Shown: piece by piece, positions 1 to 8,130 of the stretch
How positions within the stretch are numbered: position 1 is the stretch's first letter
Layout: every line of letters begins with the position of its first letter
NCBI GenBank assembly: GCA_910579705.1
Contig: CAJTUI010000018.1
Span: 1 to 21,169, forward strand
Direction: 5' to 3'
DNA: 21,169 nt
Source of the DNA: an uncultured Christensenella sp.
GTDB lineage: Bacteria; Bacillota; Clostridia; Christensenellales; Borkfalkiaceae
Made by a program: the position numbers and the translations under genes
The notes under the pieces: generated by a model
Told to the model about the DNA's origin: nothing
Databases searched by the model: none
What the model saw: only the letters and a program-made list of their open reading frames with translations

Positions 1-143
1 CAATCAAAAAATAAAGAATCCCGTTAAAGCATATAGGGATAGCCGTTGAAAAAGACGGAACACAGAAACCGCCATAGTGTAGCGGTATATAAATGAAAGA
101 TAGATAATTAAGCTATGCCGTACATAAACTGATAGAAACGGCA

Positions 144-173
144 AGCGGCAGCGCCAATTTCGGCTCTGCCGCT
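144..173. terminator. stem-loop, possible weak terminator
   Basis: An 8-bp perfect stem (AGCGGCAG at 144-151 with CTGCCGCT at 166-173) with a further GCC/GGC pairing inside the loop. It is followed on the plus strand by a T-rich but broken tail (ATTTCTATTT), so it may end a gene lying left of the window. The rest of positions 1-221 shows no recognisable gene: reading frames are short and interrupted. Confidence 0.35.
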
Positions 174-221
174 ATTTCTATTTACAGAAGTTTTCGTATT
201 CTTCCATATAAACAAATAATC

Positions 222-251
222 CGAACGTCTTGCGAATTACGAAGAAGTTCG
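222..251 (-). terminator. candidate terminator of tRNA-Gln
   Basis: Read on the minus strand, directly downstream of the tRNA, CGAACTTCTT pairs with AAGACGTTCG (nine pairs and one mismatch, 10-nt loop) and is followed by a T-rich run (GATTATTTGTTTATAT). Position and shape fit a Rho-independent terminator for the tRNA transcript, although the T tract is interrupted. Confidence 0.45.
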
Positions 252-264
252 AATTATTACAATG

Positions 265-339
265 TGGCTGGGGTAGCTGGATTTGAACCAACGAATGACG
301 GAGTCAGAGTCCGTTGCCTTACCGCTTGGCGACACCCCA
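265..339 (-). tRNA. tRNA-Gln (anticodon CTG)
   Basis: The minus strand folds into a complete cloverleaf. The acceptor stem TGGGGTG pairs with TACCCCA, the discriminator base is G, and the terminal CCA is encoded (265-267). The anticodon arm is ACGGA-CTCTGAC-TCCGT, which places CTG at positions 34-36, reading glutamine codon CAG. The T arm contains GGTTCAAATCC. The overall sequence closely matches the usual bacterial tRNA-Gln. The gene stands alone here, with its own promoter at 359-387. Confidence 0.95.
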
Positions 340-358
340 ATATTTACTTTGCTTGATT

Positions 359-387
359 ATTATATATGTAAAAACCGAAAATTACAA
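359..387 (-). promoter_or_regulatory. sigma-A-type promoter for tRNA-Gln
   Basis: On the minus strand, a -35 box TTGTAA (382-387) and a perfect -10 box TATAAT (359-364) are separated by 17 bp. The predicted start is about 13 nt before the mature tRNA 5' end at 339. Confidence 0.7.
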
Positions 388-429
388 GCGTTTTTTAACG
401 CTTTTTTTAATTTTTTCGGTATGAATGAA

Positions 430-462
430 AAAAGCCGCATAAACTTGCGTTATGCGGCTTTT
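430..462. terminator. bidirectional Rho-independent terminator after ktrA
   Basis: A 13-bp perfect stem (AAAAGCCGCATAA at 430-442, TTATGCGGCTTTT at 450-462) encloses a 7-nt loop. On the minus strand it begins 1 bp after the ktrA stop codon and ends in a T run, so it closes the ktrB-ktrA operon. Its symmetry would let it also block plus-strand readthrough. Confidence 0.85.
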
Positions 463-463
463 C

Positions 464-1150
464 TTATTTCTTCTTTTTGCCTTTGGGTTTGTCGCTTTGG
501 CTGTTTTTGTTCGTAAACGCCAGTATCTTTTCCGTGGAGCCGAACGCCAGCATATGATCGCCTTCCTCGAAGACATAGTTGGGGCCGGGCGAGGGCACGA
601 TATTTTTTCCTTTCTTAATAAGAAGAATATTAAGCCCGTATTTTCCGCGCGGGTTTTCGTCTATAAGCGTTTTACCGTTCCAGCCCGAAGGAACGGCGAT
701 TTCGAAAATCGAATATTCGTTGTCGACTTCGATATAATCGTATACGTTTTGGGAATGCAGTTTAACCGCAAGTTTCTCCGCAATGTCGCGGTTGGGGTAA
801 ACTACCTCGTCCGCGCCTATCCTCAGAAGGAATTTGCGCTGTATTTCGGTGTCGGCGCGGGAAACGACCCAGCGCGCGCCCAAATCTTTAAGATTGGAAG
901 TTATTTCAAGGGAAGACTGGAAGTCGTCGCTTATGGCGACCACGCAGACGTCGAACGAAGGAATGTCCATTGCGTTTAGGTTGTCCGCATTCATACAGTT
1001 GGCAATCAGCGCGTTGTCATATCTGGGCGCGAGCGTATTTATGACGTTCTCGTTTTTATCGACAATCATAACGTCTACGCCCATATTAGTCAGTTTATCG
1101 CCGAGCGCCTGCCCGAATTTTCCCATACCGATTAAAAGTACAGATTTCAT
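464..1150 (-). CDS. ktrA: KtrA/TrkA-type potassium-uptake regulatory subunit (RCK protein)
   Basis: A 228-residue cytoplasmic gating ring subunit for the KtrB channel encoded just upstream. The RCK_N Rossmann fold is seen at residues 1-125, with the dinucleotide loop GMGKFG (8-13) and an acidic residue ending strand 2 (Asp31). A TrkA_C-type ligand-binding domain follows at about 135-215, then a lysine-rich tail. In this family the N domain binds ATP/ADP or NAD(H), and the C domain of many Gram-positive members binds cyclic di-AMP, which closes the channel; that ligand is known for the family, not shown here. The start codon is preceded by AAGGAGA (1155-1161), which overlaps the ktrB stop, so the two genes are probably translationally coupled. 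The length is normal for KtrA. Confidence 0.93.
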   Translation of the reverse strand: MKSVLLIGMGKFGQALGDKLTNMGVDVMIVDKNENVINTLAPRYDNALIANCMNADNLNAMDIPSFDVCVVAISDDFQSSLEITSNLKDLGARWVVSRADTEIQRKFLLRIGADEVVYPNRDIAEKLAVKLHSQNVYDYIEVDNEYSIFEIAVPSGWNGKTLIDENPRGKYGLNILLIKKGKNIVPSPGPNYVFEEGDHMLAFGSTEKILAFTNKNSQSDKPKGKKKK

Positions 1151-1159
1151 AATATCTCC

Positions 1160-2506
1160 TTAACCAATTAACAGTGAATCTATCGGCCGTCTTATTTCCG
1201 CGGCCGTCTTCTTTTCGCCCAGAGCGAGGGTAAGCGTTAAAATTCCCACTCTGCCCGCATACATCAGCAGTATGATTATAACCTTCGACGCCGCGGCTAA
1301 ATGAGGCGTAAGCGAGAGGCTGAGTCCCGTGTTGCTCAATGCCGAAACGCACTCGAATAACACCGCTTTGAACGTTGCGGTCGGTTCTATCGTACAGATA
1401 GTCATAACCGATATAATAAGCACCATAAGGCAGGCGACGAGTATTGCCAGCGCCTGAGAAAGAAGGGAATACTCTATTCTTCTCTTTCCCATATTGATGT
1501 CTCTTCTTCCGCGGCAGACTGCGATCATACCCGTTATGACCACTGCGAAAGTGCCGACGCGGATACCGCCCGCGGTGCTGCCCGAGCCGCCGCCGATAAA
1601 CATTAATAATACCGTCAGGAGATACCCGCTTTCCGATAACGCGGCGTTGTCGACAGTGTTGAACCCCGCCGTGCGCGGGGTGACAGAGCCGAAGAACGAG
1701 GCGAGAAGTCTTTGTCCGAAATTCAAATCCGAAAAGGTATCGCGCTCAAACAGTAAAAACAGGAGAGTTCCCGCCGTAATGAGAATGAGATTTACAATGA
1801 GTACGACCTTGGTGTTTAGCTGAAATTTCCTGTAATTGAATTTACAGTCTATTATATCTCCCCAGACGCAGAACCCGAGTCCGCCGAGAATTATAAGCGC
1901 GGAAAGGGTGAGCGTTACAATCGGGTCGCCGACGTACGCGGTCAGGGAAACGAACCCGCCGTTTTCAACCGTGCCCATTAAATCGAACCCCGCGTTACAG
2001 AACGCCGATACCGAATGCCAGACCGAAAAGTATATGCCTTTCGCGGCGCCGAAGTCTGGAATGAACCGTATCATCAGAATGAGCGCGCCAACGGTTTCGC
2101 AGAGCGCGGTACCTACGACTATGCGCCTCAGAAGGGTGCCCACGCCGTTGTATTTTCCGCGCGAGTCCATCATAAACGCTATGCGGCTGCCTATGCCGAT
2201 ACCGCGTTTGAATATGAGAAACATCGCCGAAACCAGAGTCATAAACCCGAGGCCGCTGGTCTGTATTAAAAGGAGTATGACCAGCTGTCCGAAAATCGAC
2301 CAGTGCGTTGCGGTGTCGTAGGGGACGAGGCCGGTAATGCAGACGGCGGACGCGGCGGTAAACAGCGCGTTCAGATATGAAGTTTCCTGTCCGTCTTGCG
2401 TGGCGAAGGGGAGTATAAGGAGTATACTGCCTAAAATAGTGCCGCCGAGATACGCCAGGGCGAGCAATTGCCATACGGACAGCTTGAATTTGCGTTTTTT
2501 GTTCAT
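1160..2506 (-). CDS. ktrB: KtrB/TrkH-family potassium channel subunit
   Basis: A 448-residue integral membrane protein that conducts K+ as a dimer on a KtrA octamer. All four pore loops of the superfamily are visible, each with its filter glycine: ITGL (Gly59), NAGF (Gly173), TAGF within SVTPRTAGFN (Gly281) and NTGL (Gly394). The glycine/serine-rich gate loop after the third pore (GGGSGSTAGG, about residues 305-314) and a conserved Arg in the last helix (AGRVG, 417-421) fit KtrB rather than the longer TrkH. The N terminus is short and basic. No clear Shine-Dalgarno site precedes this ATG, so translation may depend on the leader structure. The gene is first in an operon with ktrA and divergent from glmM. 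Confidence 0.93.
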   Translation of the reverse strand: MNKKRKFKLSVWQLLALAYLGGTILGSILLILPFATQDGQETSYLNALFTAASAVCITGLVPYDTATHWSIFGQLVILLLIQTSGLGFMTLVSAMFLIFKRGIGIGSRIAFMMDSRGKYNGVGTLLRRIVVGTALCETVGALILMIRFIPDFGAAKGIYFSVWHSVSAFCNAGFDLMGTVENGGFVSLTAYVGDPIVTLTLSALIILGGLGFCVWGDIIDCKFNYRKFQLNTKVVLIVNLILITAGTLLFLLFERDTFSDLNFGQRLLASFFGSVTPRTAGFNTVDNAALSESGYLLTVLLMFIGGGSGSTAGGIRVGTFAVVITGMIAVCRGRRDINMGKRRIEYSLLSQALAILVACLMVLIISVMTICTIEPTATFKAVLFECVSALSNTGLSLSLTPHLAAASKVIIILLMYAGRVGILTLTLALGEKKTAAEIRRPIDSLLIG

Positions 2507-2518
2507 ATATGTGTAAAT

Positions 2519-2589
2519 TCATATGTTTTGCGGCGACATATGCGCGCGGCGGAATGTGTTTTACCGTGCAGATTTCTCCGCAAACATAA
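2519..2589 (-). promoter_or_regulatory. possible leader stem in the ktrB 5' untranslated region
   Basis: In the minus-strand leader, an early segment ATGTTTGCGG can pair with a later CCGCAAAACAT close to the ktrB start (seven contiguous pairs, a one-base bulge and a further short helix). This would enclose most of the leader. It does not match the cyclic di-AMP riboswitch consensus as I know it, and the leader looks too short for one. It is a structural observation only. Confidence 0.3.
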
Positions 2590-2602
2590 TAATTTGAATA
2601 CA

Positions 2603-2631
2603 ATTATAAGTATTTGCAATTTAAAAGTCAA
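2603..2631 (-). promoter_or_regulatory. sigma-A promoter of the ktrB-ktrA operon
   Basis: On the minus strand, TTGACT (2626-2631) and TATAAT (2603-2608) are separated by exactly 17 bp. The predicted start near 2596 gives a leader of about 90 nt before the ktrB ATG. Confidence 0.8.
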
Positions 2632-2701
2632 GTCTTACCTCGACCGCCAATCACCTTTTTTATATGCGCCCGCATATTCTTTATAAGTACAAGGGCGGGA
2701 G

Positions 2702-4039
2702 GTGATTTTTACGGGTAAATATTTCGGAACGGACGGTTTCAGGGGCGAAGCGGGCGTAAGCATTACCGCCGAGCAGGCTTACAGGGTCGGCGAAATGCTG
2801 GGTTACATATACGGACGGAAAAAGGGCAAGTGCCGCGCGGTGATAGGCAAGGACACGCGGCGCTCTTCTTATATGCTCGAATACGCACTTGCCGCGGGGC
2901 TTACCGCAACGGGTGCGGACGCGTACATATTGCACGTGACGACAACCCCGTCCGTATCCTTTATCACGCGTTGCGACGGGTTCGACTGCGGAATTATGAT
3001 TTCTGCCAGCCATAACCCGTACTGCGACAACGGAATAAAACTTATGAACGACCGCGGCGAGAAAATGGAGGACGAGGTTCTGTCCGTTATAGAGGATTAT
3101 CTGGACGGAAAAACCGCCCCTCTTCCGCTGGCCAGCGGCGCGAATATCGGCAGGACGGTGGACTATATCTCGGGCAGAAACAGATATATCGGTCATCTGA
3201 TTTCGCTTTCGACCTGCTCGTATAAGGGCTTGCGCGTAGGTCTGGACGCGGCGAACGGCAGCGCCTGGCAGATAGCGCGAAGCGTGTTCGAGTCGCTCGG
3301 CGCGAAAACTTTCGTAATCGGCGACAGCCCCAACGGCGTCAACGTGAACGACGGGGTGGGCTCCACCCATATCGAAAAACTTGTCGAACTTGTAAAAAAC
3401 GACAAATTGGACATAGGTTTCGCGTTCGACGGCGACGCAGACCGCTGTATATGCGTCGACGAACGCGGCGAGGTGCTGTCGGGCGACGAGGAATTATATA
3501 TCTGCGCGAACTGGCTGAAATCGCGCGGGGAGCTTAACGGCGACAAAATCGTATGTACGGTTATGAGCAACGGCGGACTGATAGCGGGCCTCGGCCGTGC
3601 GGGAATAAGTTGCGACGTATGCGCCGTCGGCGACAGAAACGTTTGCGAGGCTATGGCGAAAACGGGCGCGGTGCTCGGCGGCGAGAGAAGCGGGCATATA
3701 GTTTTTTCCAAATACGAAACCACGGGCGACGGGCTTGTCACCGCGATTATGATTATGGAGGCGCTTGTCGAGCGCAAGTGCAGACTGTCCGAACTTATTA
3801 AGGATTTCAAAAGCTTTCCGCAGGTCAATTTAAACGTGCCCGTAACCGATAAGGCCGCGGTTATGCCGCGGCTAATCGAAGAGGCGGATAAACTCGGCGC
3901 AAGCCTTGCCGTGCGGATTGTCGTGCGCCCCTCGGGCACGGAGCGGCTTATGCGTATTATGGCCGAGGGCGAAAGCTACGAAAACTGCGTTGCGGCGTGC
4001 GGCAGGTTGCGCGCCGTTATAGAAGATACGGAGGTGTGA
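2702..4039 (+). CDS. glmM: phosphoglucosamine mutase
   Basis: Converts glucosamine-6-phosphate to glucosamine-1-phosphate for UDP-GlcNAc and peptidoglycan synthesis. The 445 residues show every landmark of the alpha-phosphohexomutase GlmM: N-terminal GKYFGTDGFRGEAG, active-site serine loop MISASHNP (phosphoserine about residue 103), magnesium loop FDGDADR, sugar-specificity loop GGERSGH and phosphate-binding RPSGTERLMRIM near the C terminus. The given start is the GTG at 2702, the only standard start in the frame, but it lies inside the Shine-Dalgarno sequence GGAGGTGAT (2698-2706). Family proteins begin Met-Gly-Lys-Tyr-Phe, and that Met position is an ACG at 2711, 8 nt after GGAGG, so ACG may be the true start. 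The stop is 3 nt before glmS, forming an operon. GlmM is also known to bind the diadenylate cyclase CdaA in Firmicutes. Confidence 0.95.
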   Translation: MIFTGKYFGTDGFRGEAGVSITAEQAYRVGEMLGYIYGRKKGKCRAVIGKDTRRSSYMLEYALAAGLTATGADAYILHVTTTPSVSFITRCDGFDCGIMISASHNPYCDNGIKLMNDRGEKMEDEVLSVIEDYLDGKTAPLPLASGANIGRTVDYISGRNRYIGHLISLSTCSYKGLRVGLDAANGSAWQIARSVFESLGAKTFVIGDSPNGVNVNDGVGSTHIEKLVELVKNDKLDIGFAFDGDADRCICVDERGEVLSGDEELYICANWLKSRGELNGDKIVCTVMSNGGLIAGLGRAGISCDVCAVGDRNVCEAMAKTGAVLGGERSGHIVFSKYETTGDGLVTAIMIMEALVERKCRLSELIKDFKSFPQVNLNVPVTDKAAVMPRLIEEADKLGASLAVRIVVRPSGTERLMRIMAEGESYENCVAACGRLRAVIEDTEV

Positions 4040-4042
4040 TAT

Positions 4043-5806
4043 ATGTGCGGAATAGTCGGTTACGTCGGCGGGCGTAAGGCGGCAGGGATTATTTACGGCG
4101 GACTCAAACAACTGGAATACCGCGGATACGATTCGGCGGGCATTGCCACGCTGGAAGACGGAAAAATATCGGTTGTGAAAAGGCGGGGCAAGGTAAGCGT
4201 ATTACAGCCCTATATCGGGGGGCTTGGCGGAACGGCGGGCATAGGCCATACGCGCTGGGCCACTCACGGCGGGCCTTCGGACGAAAACGCGCACCCGCAT
4301 TCGGCGGGGAAATTTTCTATCGTGCATAACGGAATTATAGAAAATTATTCCGAACTCAAAGAGAAATATTTTCCCGATACCGCGTTCCTTTCGGAGACGG
4401 ACAGCGAAATTATCGCAAGACTTCTGGACAAATTTTACGACGGCGATTTTCTCTACGCGCTCAAAAAAGTTGCGGACCTTTTAAAAGGCTCGTATGCAGC
4501 CGCGGTGATATGCGCAGATTTTCAGGGGTTGGCGCTGATAAAGCGCAATAACCCCGCCATAATCGGCTACGGCGAGGGCGAAAACTTCGCTGCGAGCGAC
4601 GCGCCGGCGCTGTCTTTCTGTAAACAAATTACAATTCTCGAAGACGGTGACGTCGCCGTTCTGACCGCGGACGGGGTGAGCATTTTCAACGAACGTTTGC
4701 AGGGCGTGATACGCGAGCGCATAGTCAACCCCGCGACTCCGCTCAGCCTCGAACTGGGCGATTGCCCCCACTATATGTTGAAGGAAATACGCGAAGTCCC
4801 CGCCTCGGTCGAGCGCACGCGCACGGCATATCTGTCCGTCGAAAACAAAGTCGGGCTCACTCTTGCGGGCGCGGAAAGAATTATCATAACGGGATGCGGC
4901 ACGGCGTACAACAGCGGTATTATTGCAAAGCGGTTCATAGAAACATTTGCGCATATGCCCGTGGAAACAGAGATTGCGGGGGAGTTCAGGTATAAGAATC
5001 CGATAATCACGCCGAACACCGTGGTCGTCGCAATCAGCCAGAGCGGCGAGACTGCGGACACCGTTGAGGCGGCTAAGCTTGCAAAAAGGCTGGGCGCCGT
5101 TGTGGTTGCGGTGACAAACGCGCCCTATTCCCAGCTTACGCGCTGTGCGGACGCGGTCGTTCCCGTTGAGGCGGGTTCGGAAATCTGCGTTGCCGCGACC
5201 AAGAGCTATACGGGGCAATTGACCGCGCTGTATCTTATGGCGAAAACGCTTGCGGGGCAGGGCGCGGCCGAGGCCGTTAAGTCGCTTTCGGCAGTTGCAC
5301 CGCTGTGCGAACGCGTGATTGCCGAAGGCGCGGATATCGACACGCTTGCCGATATGTGCGCGCGTGCAAGCGGGGTGTATTTCCTCGGCAGGGATATAGA
5401 CCACGGCGTCGCGCTCGAAGGCAGCCTCAAATTGAAGGAAATATCCTACGTCCCTAGCGAGGGCTATCCCGCGGGCGAGCTTAAACACGGAACGCTTGCG
5501 CTTATAGATATAAGAACGGTTTCGGTGTTTTTAATTACCAGTCCGCGCCTCGCCGAAAAGAGCGCGAACGCAGTCGAGCAGGTGCTCTCGCGCAAGGGCA
5601 AGGCGGCGGTTATAACCAACGTTGCGGCCGTGCGCGAAAGGTTTGCGGGCAGGGTTCCGGTTATAAGCATACCCGAATGCGACGAGTATCTTTCGCCCTT
5701 CCTTACGGCCGCCGCGGTGCAGTTGCTCGCGTACAAGACCGCGTTGCTTCTGGACCGCGACCCCGACAAGCCGAGAAATCTCGCAAAGAGCGTGACGGTG
5801 GAGTGA
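4043..5806 (+). CDS. glmS: glutamine--fructose-6-phosphate aminotransferase (isomerizing)
   Basis: Makes glucosamine-6-phosphate from fructose-6-phosphate and glutamine, the committed step of amino-sugar synthesis and the supplier of substrate to GlmM. The 587-residue protein starts MCGIVGYVG, where Cys2 becomes the N-terminal glutaminase nucleophile, followed by GHTRWATHG, HNGIIENY and SETDSE of the class II amidotransferase domain (about 1-220). Two SIS sugar-isomerase domains follow (about 270-400 and 435-565), with SQSGETADT in the first and the family C terminus LAKSVTVE. Length is slightly below the usual 600. The Shine-Dalgarno GGAGGTG overlaps the glmM stop, indicating coupling. With only 3 nt upstream there is no room for the glmS ribozyme found before many Firmicutes glmS genes. 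No strong terminator follows. Confidence 0.96.
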   Translation: MCGIVGYVGGRKAAGIIYGGLKQLEYRGYDSAGIATLEDGKISVVKRRGKVSVLQPYIGGLGGTAGIGHTRWATHGGPSDENAHPHSAGKFSIVHNGIIENYSELKEKYFPDTAFLSETDSEIIARLLDKFYDGDFLYALKKVADLLKGSYAAAVICADFQGLALIKRNNPAIIGYGEGENFAASDAPALSFCKQITILEDGDVAVLTADGVSIFNERLQGVIRERIVNPATPLSLELGDCPHYMLKEIREVPASVERTRTAYLSVENKVGLTLAGAERIIITGCGTAYNSGIIAKRFIETFAHMPVETEIAGEFRYKNPIITPNTVVVAISQSGETADTVEAAKLAKRLGAVVVAVTNAPYSQLTRCADAVVPVEAGSEICVAATKSYTGQLTALYLMAKTLAGQGAAEAVKSLSAVAPLCERVIAEGADIDTLADMCARASGVYFLGRDIDHGVALEGSLKLKEISYVPSEGYPAGELKHGTLALIDIRTVSVFLITSPRLAEKSANAVEQVLSRKGKAAVITNVAAVRERFAGRVPVISIPECDEYLSPFLTAAAVQLLAYKTALLLDRDPDKPRNLAKSVTVE

Positions 5807-5830
5807 GCGGCGGAAATAAAGAAATTTTGC

Positions 5831-5859
5831 TTGCAATACAGTTGGGCGCGTGATAAAAT
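5831..5859 (+). promoter_or_regulatory. extended -10 promoter that may give a leaderless transcript
   Basis: TTGCAA (5831-5836), a 17-bp spacer and TAAAAT (5854-5859) preceded by TGA (an extended -10). The usual start site, 6-8 nt beyond the -10 box, falls at 5866, which is the A of the ATG of the next gene. No Shine-Dalgarno sequence is visible before that ATG. Confidence 0.6.
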
Positions 5860-5865
5860 GTACAT

Positions 5866-6849
5866 ATGAGAAAAAGGCAGGATTATTCTTACGTCAAGCA
5901 GAATTTAGCGGCGTTTAAGGCAAGCTTTATCGGCAATATCCGCGATTTGCGGAATAACTTCACCGCGCGCGCGTTCTTTACTCTTCTGACGGGCGGGGCG
6001 CTTCTCGCGGGGAATATCGTTCTTTTCGGCTGGTCGTCCGTTATCGCGTTGTCGCACGGCATATTCCCGCAGATTATATTTTTCTTTGTCGGCTTAATCG
6101 GGTTCTGCGCGTCCTGTTTTTTAATAACCGTGGTGTCGCTCTGGTTCGCCGTTCAACCGCAGGCGGATACGAAAATATCGGAGGGCGGCATCGAGTCCGA
6201 TTTGAAAGAGCTTAAATATCTGCGCGGAAAAGATAAAGCGCGTATGCTGGCTATATACATATTCGTTATTCTGTTTATGGTCGGCGGGGCGGTCGGGCCG
6301 ATAGGTTATTATATTGCCGATATGGTAAAATACAATTCCTATCCCGAGGCGACCGCGACGATTGTCAGGCTGATAGGCTCGGACGACGGGGTGAAGTGCG
6401 AATACGCGTTCGAGGCGGACGGAGTGACCTATTACGTTACGGGCAAGGTTGAGTCGAGCGGGAGCGTTCTGCCTAATGTGGGCGACAAGGTTACGATAAG
6501 ATACAACCCCGAAAACCCGAACGACGTGTGGATTGCTACCGAAAAAGGCTTTTTTCTGGCGTTCGGCTGTTTCTTCCTGTACGCCGATCTGATTGTCATT
6601 TTTAATATGCTGCACTCGCGCGGGAAACTGAAAATACAGTTCTTCCTGGCATATATCCTGCTGGGGCTTTCGTTCTGCATAGTTCTTATGGCTACGGTGA
6701 CGTACCGGCCGCACGGCTTTGTCGAATTTTTCGCCGATAATTTATGGTTCCATTTTATCCTTGTTTTTACCAACGCGGGAATTATAGAACTGTTTAACGG
6801 CATAATATATCTCGGCTATAAGGAAAATTACCGCCGAAAGAAACGGTAA
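5866..6849 (+). CDS. DUF3592-type polytopic membrane protein
   Basis: A 327-residue membrane protein of unknown function. Predicted helices lie at about residues 35-60, 68-95, 126-148, 228-248, 257-278 and 293-315. Between the third and fourth is a soluble beta-rich segment (about 155-225) with the pattern YPEATATIVR, then VKCEYAFEADGVTY, then a VGDKVTIRYNPENP motif. These are the marks of DUF3592 domains (established family resemblance, not tested here). The N terminus is basic and lacks a signal peptide. No ribosome-binding site is seen and the promoter sits so close that the mRNA may be leaderless. It is probably monocistronic: it follows glmS by 59 bp but has its own promoter and ends in a strong terminator. 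Confidence 0.72.
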   Translation: MRKRQDYSYVKQNLAAFKASFIGNIRDLRNNFTARAFFTLLTGGALLAGNIVLFGWSSVIALSHGIFPQIIFFFVGLIGFCASCFLITVVSLWFAVQPQADTKISEGGIESDLKELKYLRGKDKARMLAIYIFVILFMVGGAVGPIGYYIADMVKYNSYPEATATIVRLIGSDDGVKCEYAFEADGVTYYVTGKVESSGSVLPNVGDKVTIRYNPENPNDVWIATEKGFFLAFGCFFLYADLIVIFNMLHSRGKLKIQFFLAYILLGLSFCIVLMATVTYRPHGFVEFFADNLWFHFILVFTNAGIIELFNGIIYLGYKENYRRKKR

Positions 6850-6852
6850 AAA

Positions 6853-6886
6853 ATCCCGCCTCCGCAAGTTTGCGGAGGCGGGGGAT
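6853..6886. terminator. bidirectional terminator between the DUF3592 gene and sdaA
   Basis: A very stable GC-rich stem (CCCGCCTCCGC at 6855-6865 with GCGGAGGCGGG at 6872-6882), flanked by A-rich sequence on the left and ATTTTATTTTATTT on the right. It lies between the convergent stop codons of the plus-strand membrane protein and minus-strand sdaA and can serve both. Confidence 0.88.
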
Positions 6887-6887
6887 T

Positions 6888-8105
6888 TTATTTTATTTCG
6901 TAGTACTTTGCAAGCCCGCCCGAGGAGGTTTCGCGGTAACTGTTTAAAAGGTCCTTGCCGGTATTGTACATTGCCTTTATAACCGTGTCGAAACTTATCT
7001 TCCGCGTATCTGCGAGGAAGTTCGCAAGCGACAACGCGTTTATCGCGCGCATAGCGGCGACGGCGTTCCGCTCTATGCACGGTATCTGCACAAGCCCCGC
7101 GATAGGGTCGCAGGTGAGCCCGAGGTGGTGCTCCATAGCCACTTCCGCGGCGTACTCTATCTGGCCCAGCCCCATTTCGAAAAGTTCCGCAAGCGCGGCG
7201 GAAGCCATAGAGCAGGCCGAGCCTATCTCCGCCTGACAGCCGCATTCCGCGCCGCTTATGGACGCGTTTTTCTTTATCAGGTTGCCGATAATCCCGCCCG
7301 CGGCGAGCGCGCGCACAATCTGTAAATCGGAGAAACCGCGAGTTTCCTGCATATATTTGAGTACGGACGGCACGACCCCGCACGCGCCGCAGGTGGGCGC
7401 GGTGACGATAACACCGCCCGCGGCGTTCTGCTCGCCCGTGGCGAAGGCATAGGAGCAGACGAGCCTGTTTTCGCGGGTCTGGGCGGACTCGTCTATATGC
7501 CGCTGGTTATAAAGCTTTTGCGCGCGGCGCTTTGTCCCCAGACAGCCTGGAAGAACGCCCGAGGTGGTAAGCCCCTCGTGAATGGTCTGTTTCATTCTCT
7601 CCCAGACCGCGGCAAGGTATTCGAAAATTTCCTCGCCCTCGTATTTCTCCGCGTACTGCCAGAGCCGAAGTTTATGCGCCTTGCAATATTTGGCTATATC
7701 CGTAAAGGTGGAGTGCGGGTAAATGGAGTCGTCAGCGTACTTTTCGTAAAGCTCGGGCGGTTCGCCGTCGAATACGATAGTTCCGCCGCCGACGCTGTAA
7801 ACGCGCTTGGCGGCGACGACTTCTCCGCCCTTCAACGCCGTAATATCCATAGTGTTGGGGTGCACGGGGCAGGGCGTGGTTTCGTCCCATTCGACCGTGC
7901 ATATGTGCGGACGAGCAGTGTTTATTATAACCGTGTCCGTGCCGTGACCCTTGCCGGTAAGCGCAAGCGAGCCGTAGAGTACGACTTTAAACTCGTCGGC
8001 CTCGGGATAGCGTTCGCGCATAATGTTTACCGCGCGTTCGGGGCCCATTGTGTGCGAGCTGGACGGCCCGCGGCCTATTTTGTATATTTCGCGCAAAGAC
8101 TGCAT
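6888..8105 (-). CDS. sdaA: L-serine ammonia-lyase (iron-sulfur L-serine dehydratase), single chain
   Basis: Deaminates L-serine to pyruvate and ammonia in the cytoplasm using a [4Fe-4S] cluster. The 405 residues comprise the beta/ACT-like N-terminal domain (about 1-150, beginning LREIYKIGRGPSSSHTMGP) and the alpha catalytic domain (about 150-405). The cluster-cysteine segments are visible: TAPTCGACGVVPS, SGAECGCQAEIGSACS, LTCDPIAGLVQIPCIERN. I chose the ATG at 8105 because AAGGAA lies 8 nt upstream and family proteins begin there; an in-frame ATG 26 codons upstream (8183) would start before the promoter. Many Clostridia split this enzyme into sdaAA and sdaAB, whereas here both domains are on one chain. 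It ends in the shared terminator and is divergent from the secreted-protein gene. Confidence 0.94.
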   Translation of the reverse strand: MQSLREIYKIGRGPSSSHTMGPERAVNIMRERYPEADEFKVVLYGSLALTGKGHGTDTVIINTARPHICTVEWDETTPCPVHPNTMDITALKGGEVVAAKRVYSVGGGTIVFDGEPPELYEKYADDSIYPHSTFTDIAKYCKAHKLRLWQYAEKYEGEEIFEYLAAVWERMKQTIHEGLTTSGVLPGCLGTKRRAQKLYNQRHIDESAQTRENRLVCSYAFATGEQNAAGGVIVTAPTCGACGVVPSVLKYMQETRGFSDLQIVRALAAGGIIGNLIKKNASISGAECGCQAEIGSACSMASAALAELFEMGLGQIEYAAEVAMEHHLGLTCDPIAGLVQIPCIERNAVAAMRAINALSLANFLADTRKISFDTVIKAMYNTGKDLLNSYRETSSGGLAKYYEIK

Positions 8106-8130
8106 ATACGTTTCCTTGAAGTTTTTTATA

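Noticed and set aside
174..203. A minus-strand nine-codon frame MEEYENFCK next to the tRNA, considered as the remnant of an integrated element.
   Set aside because: Too short, without start signals, and no attachment-site duplication of the tRNA end was seen nearby.
2507..2596. Cyclic di-AMP riboswitch before ktrB.
   Set aside because: The leader is about 90 nt and I could not find the conserved core; the real riboswitch is considerably longer.
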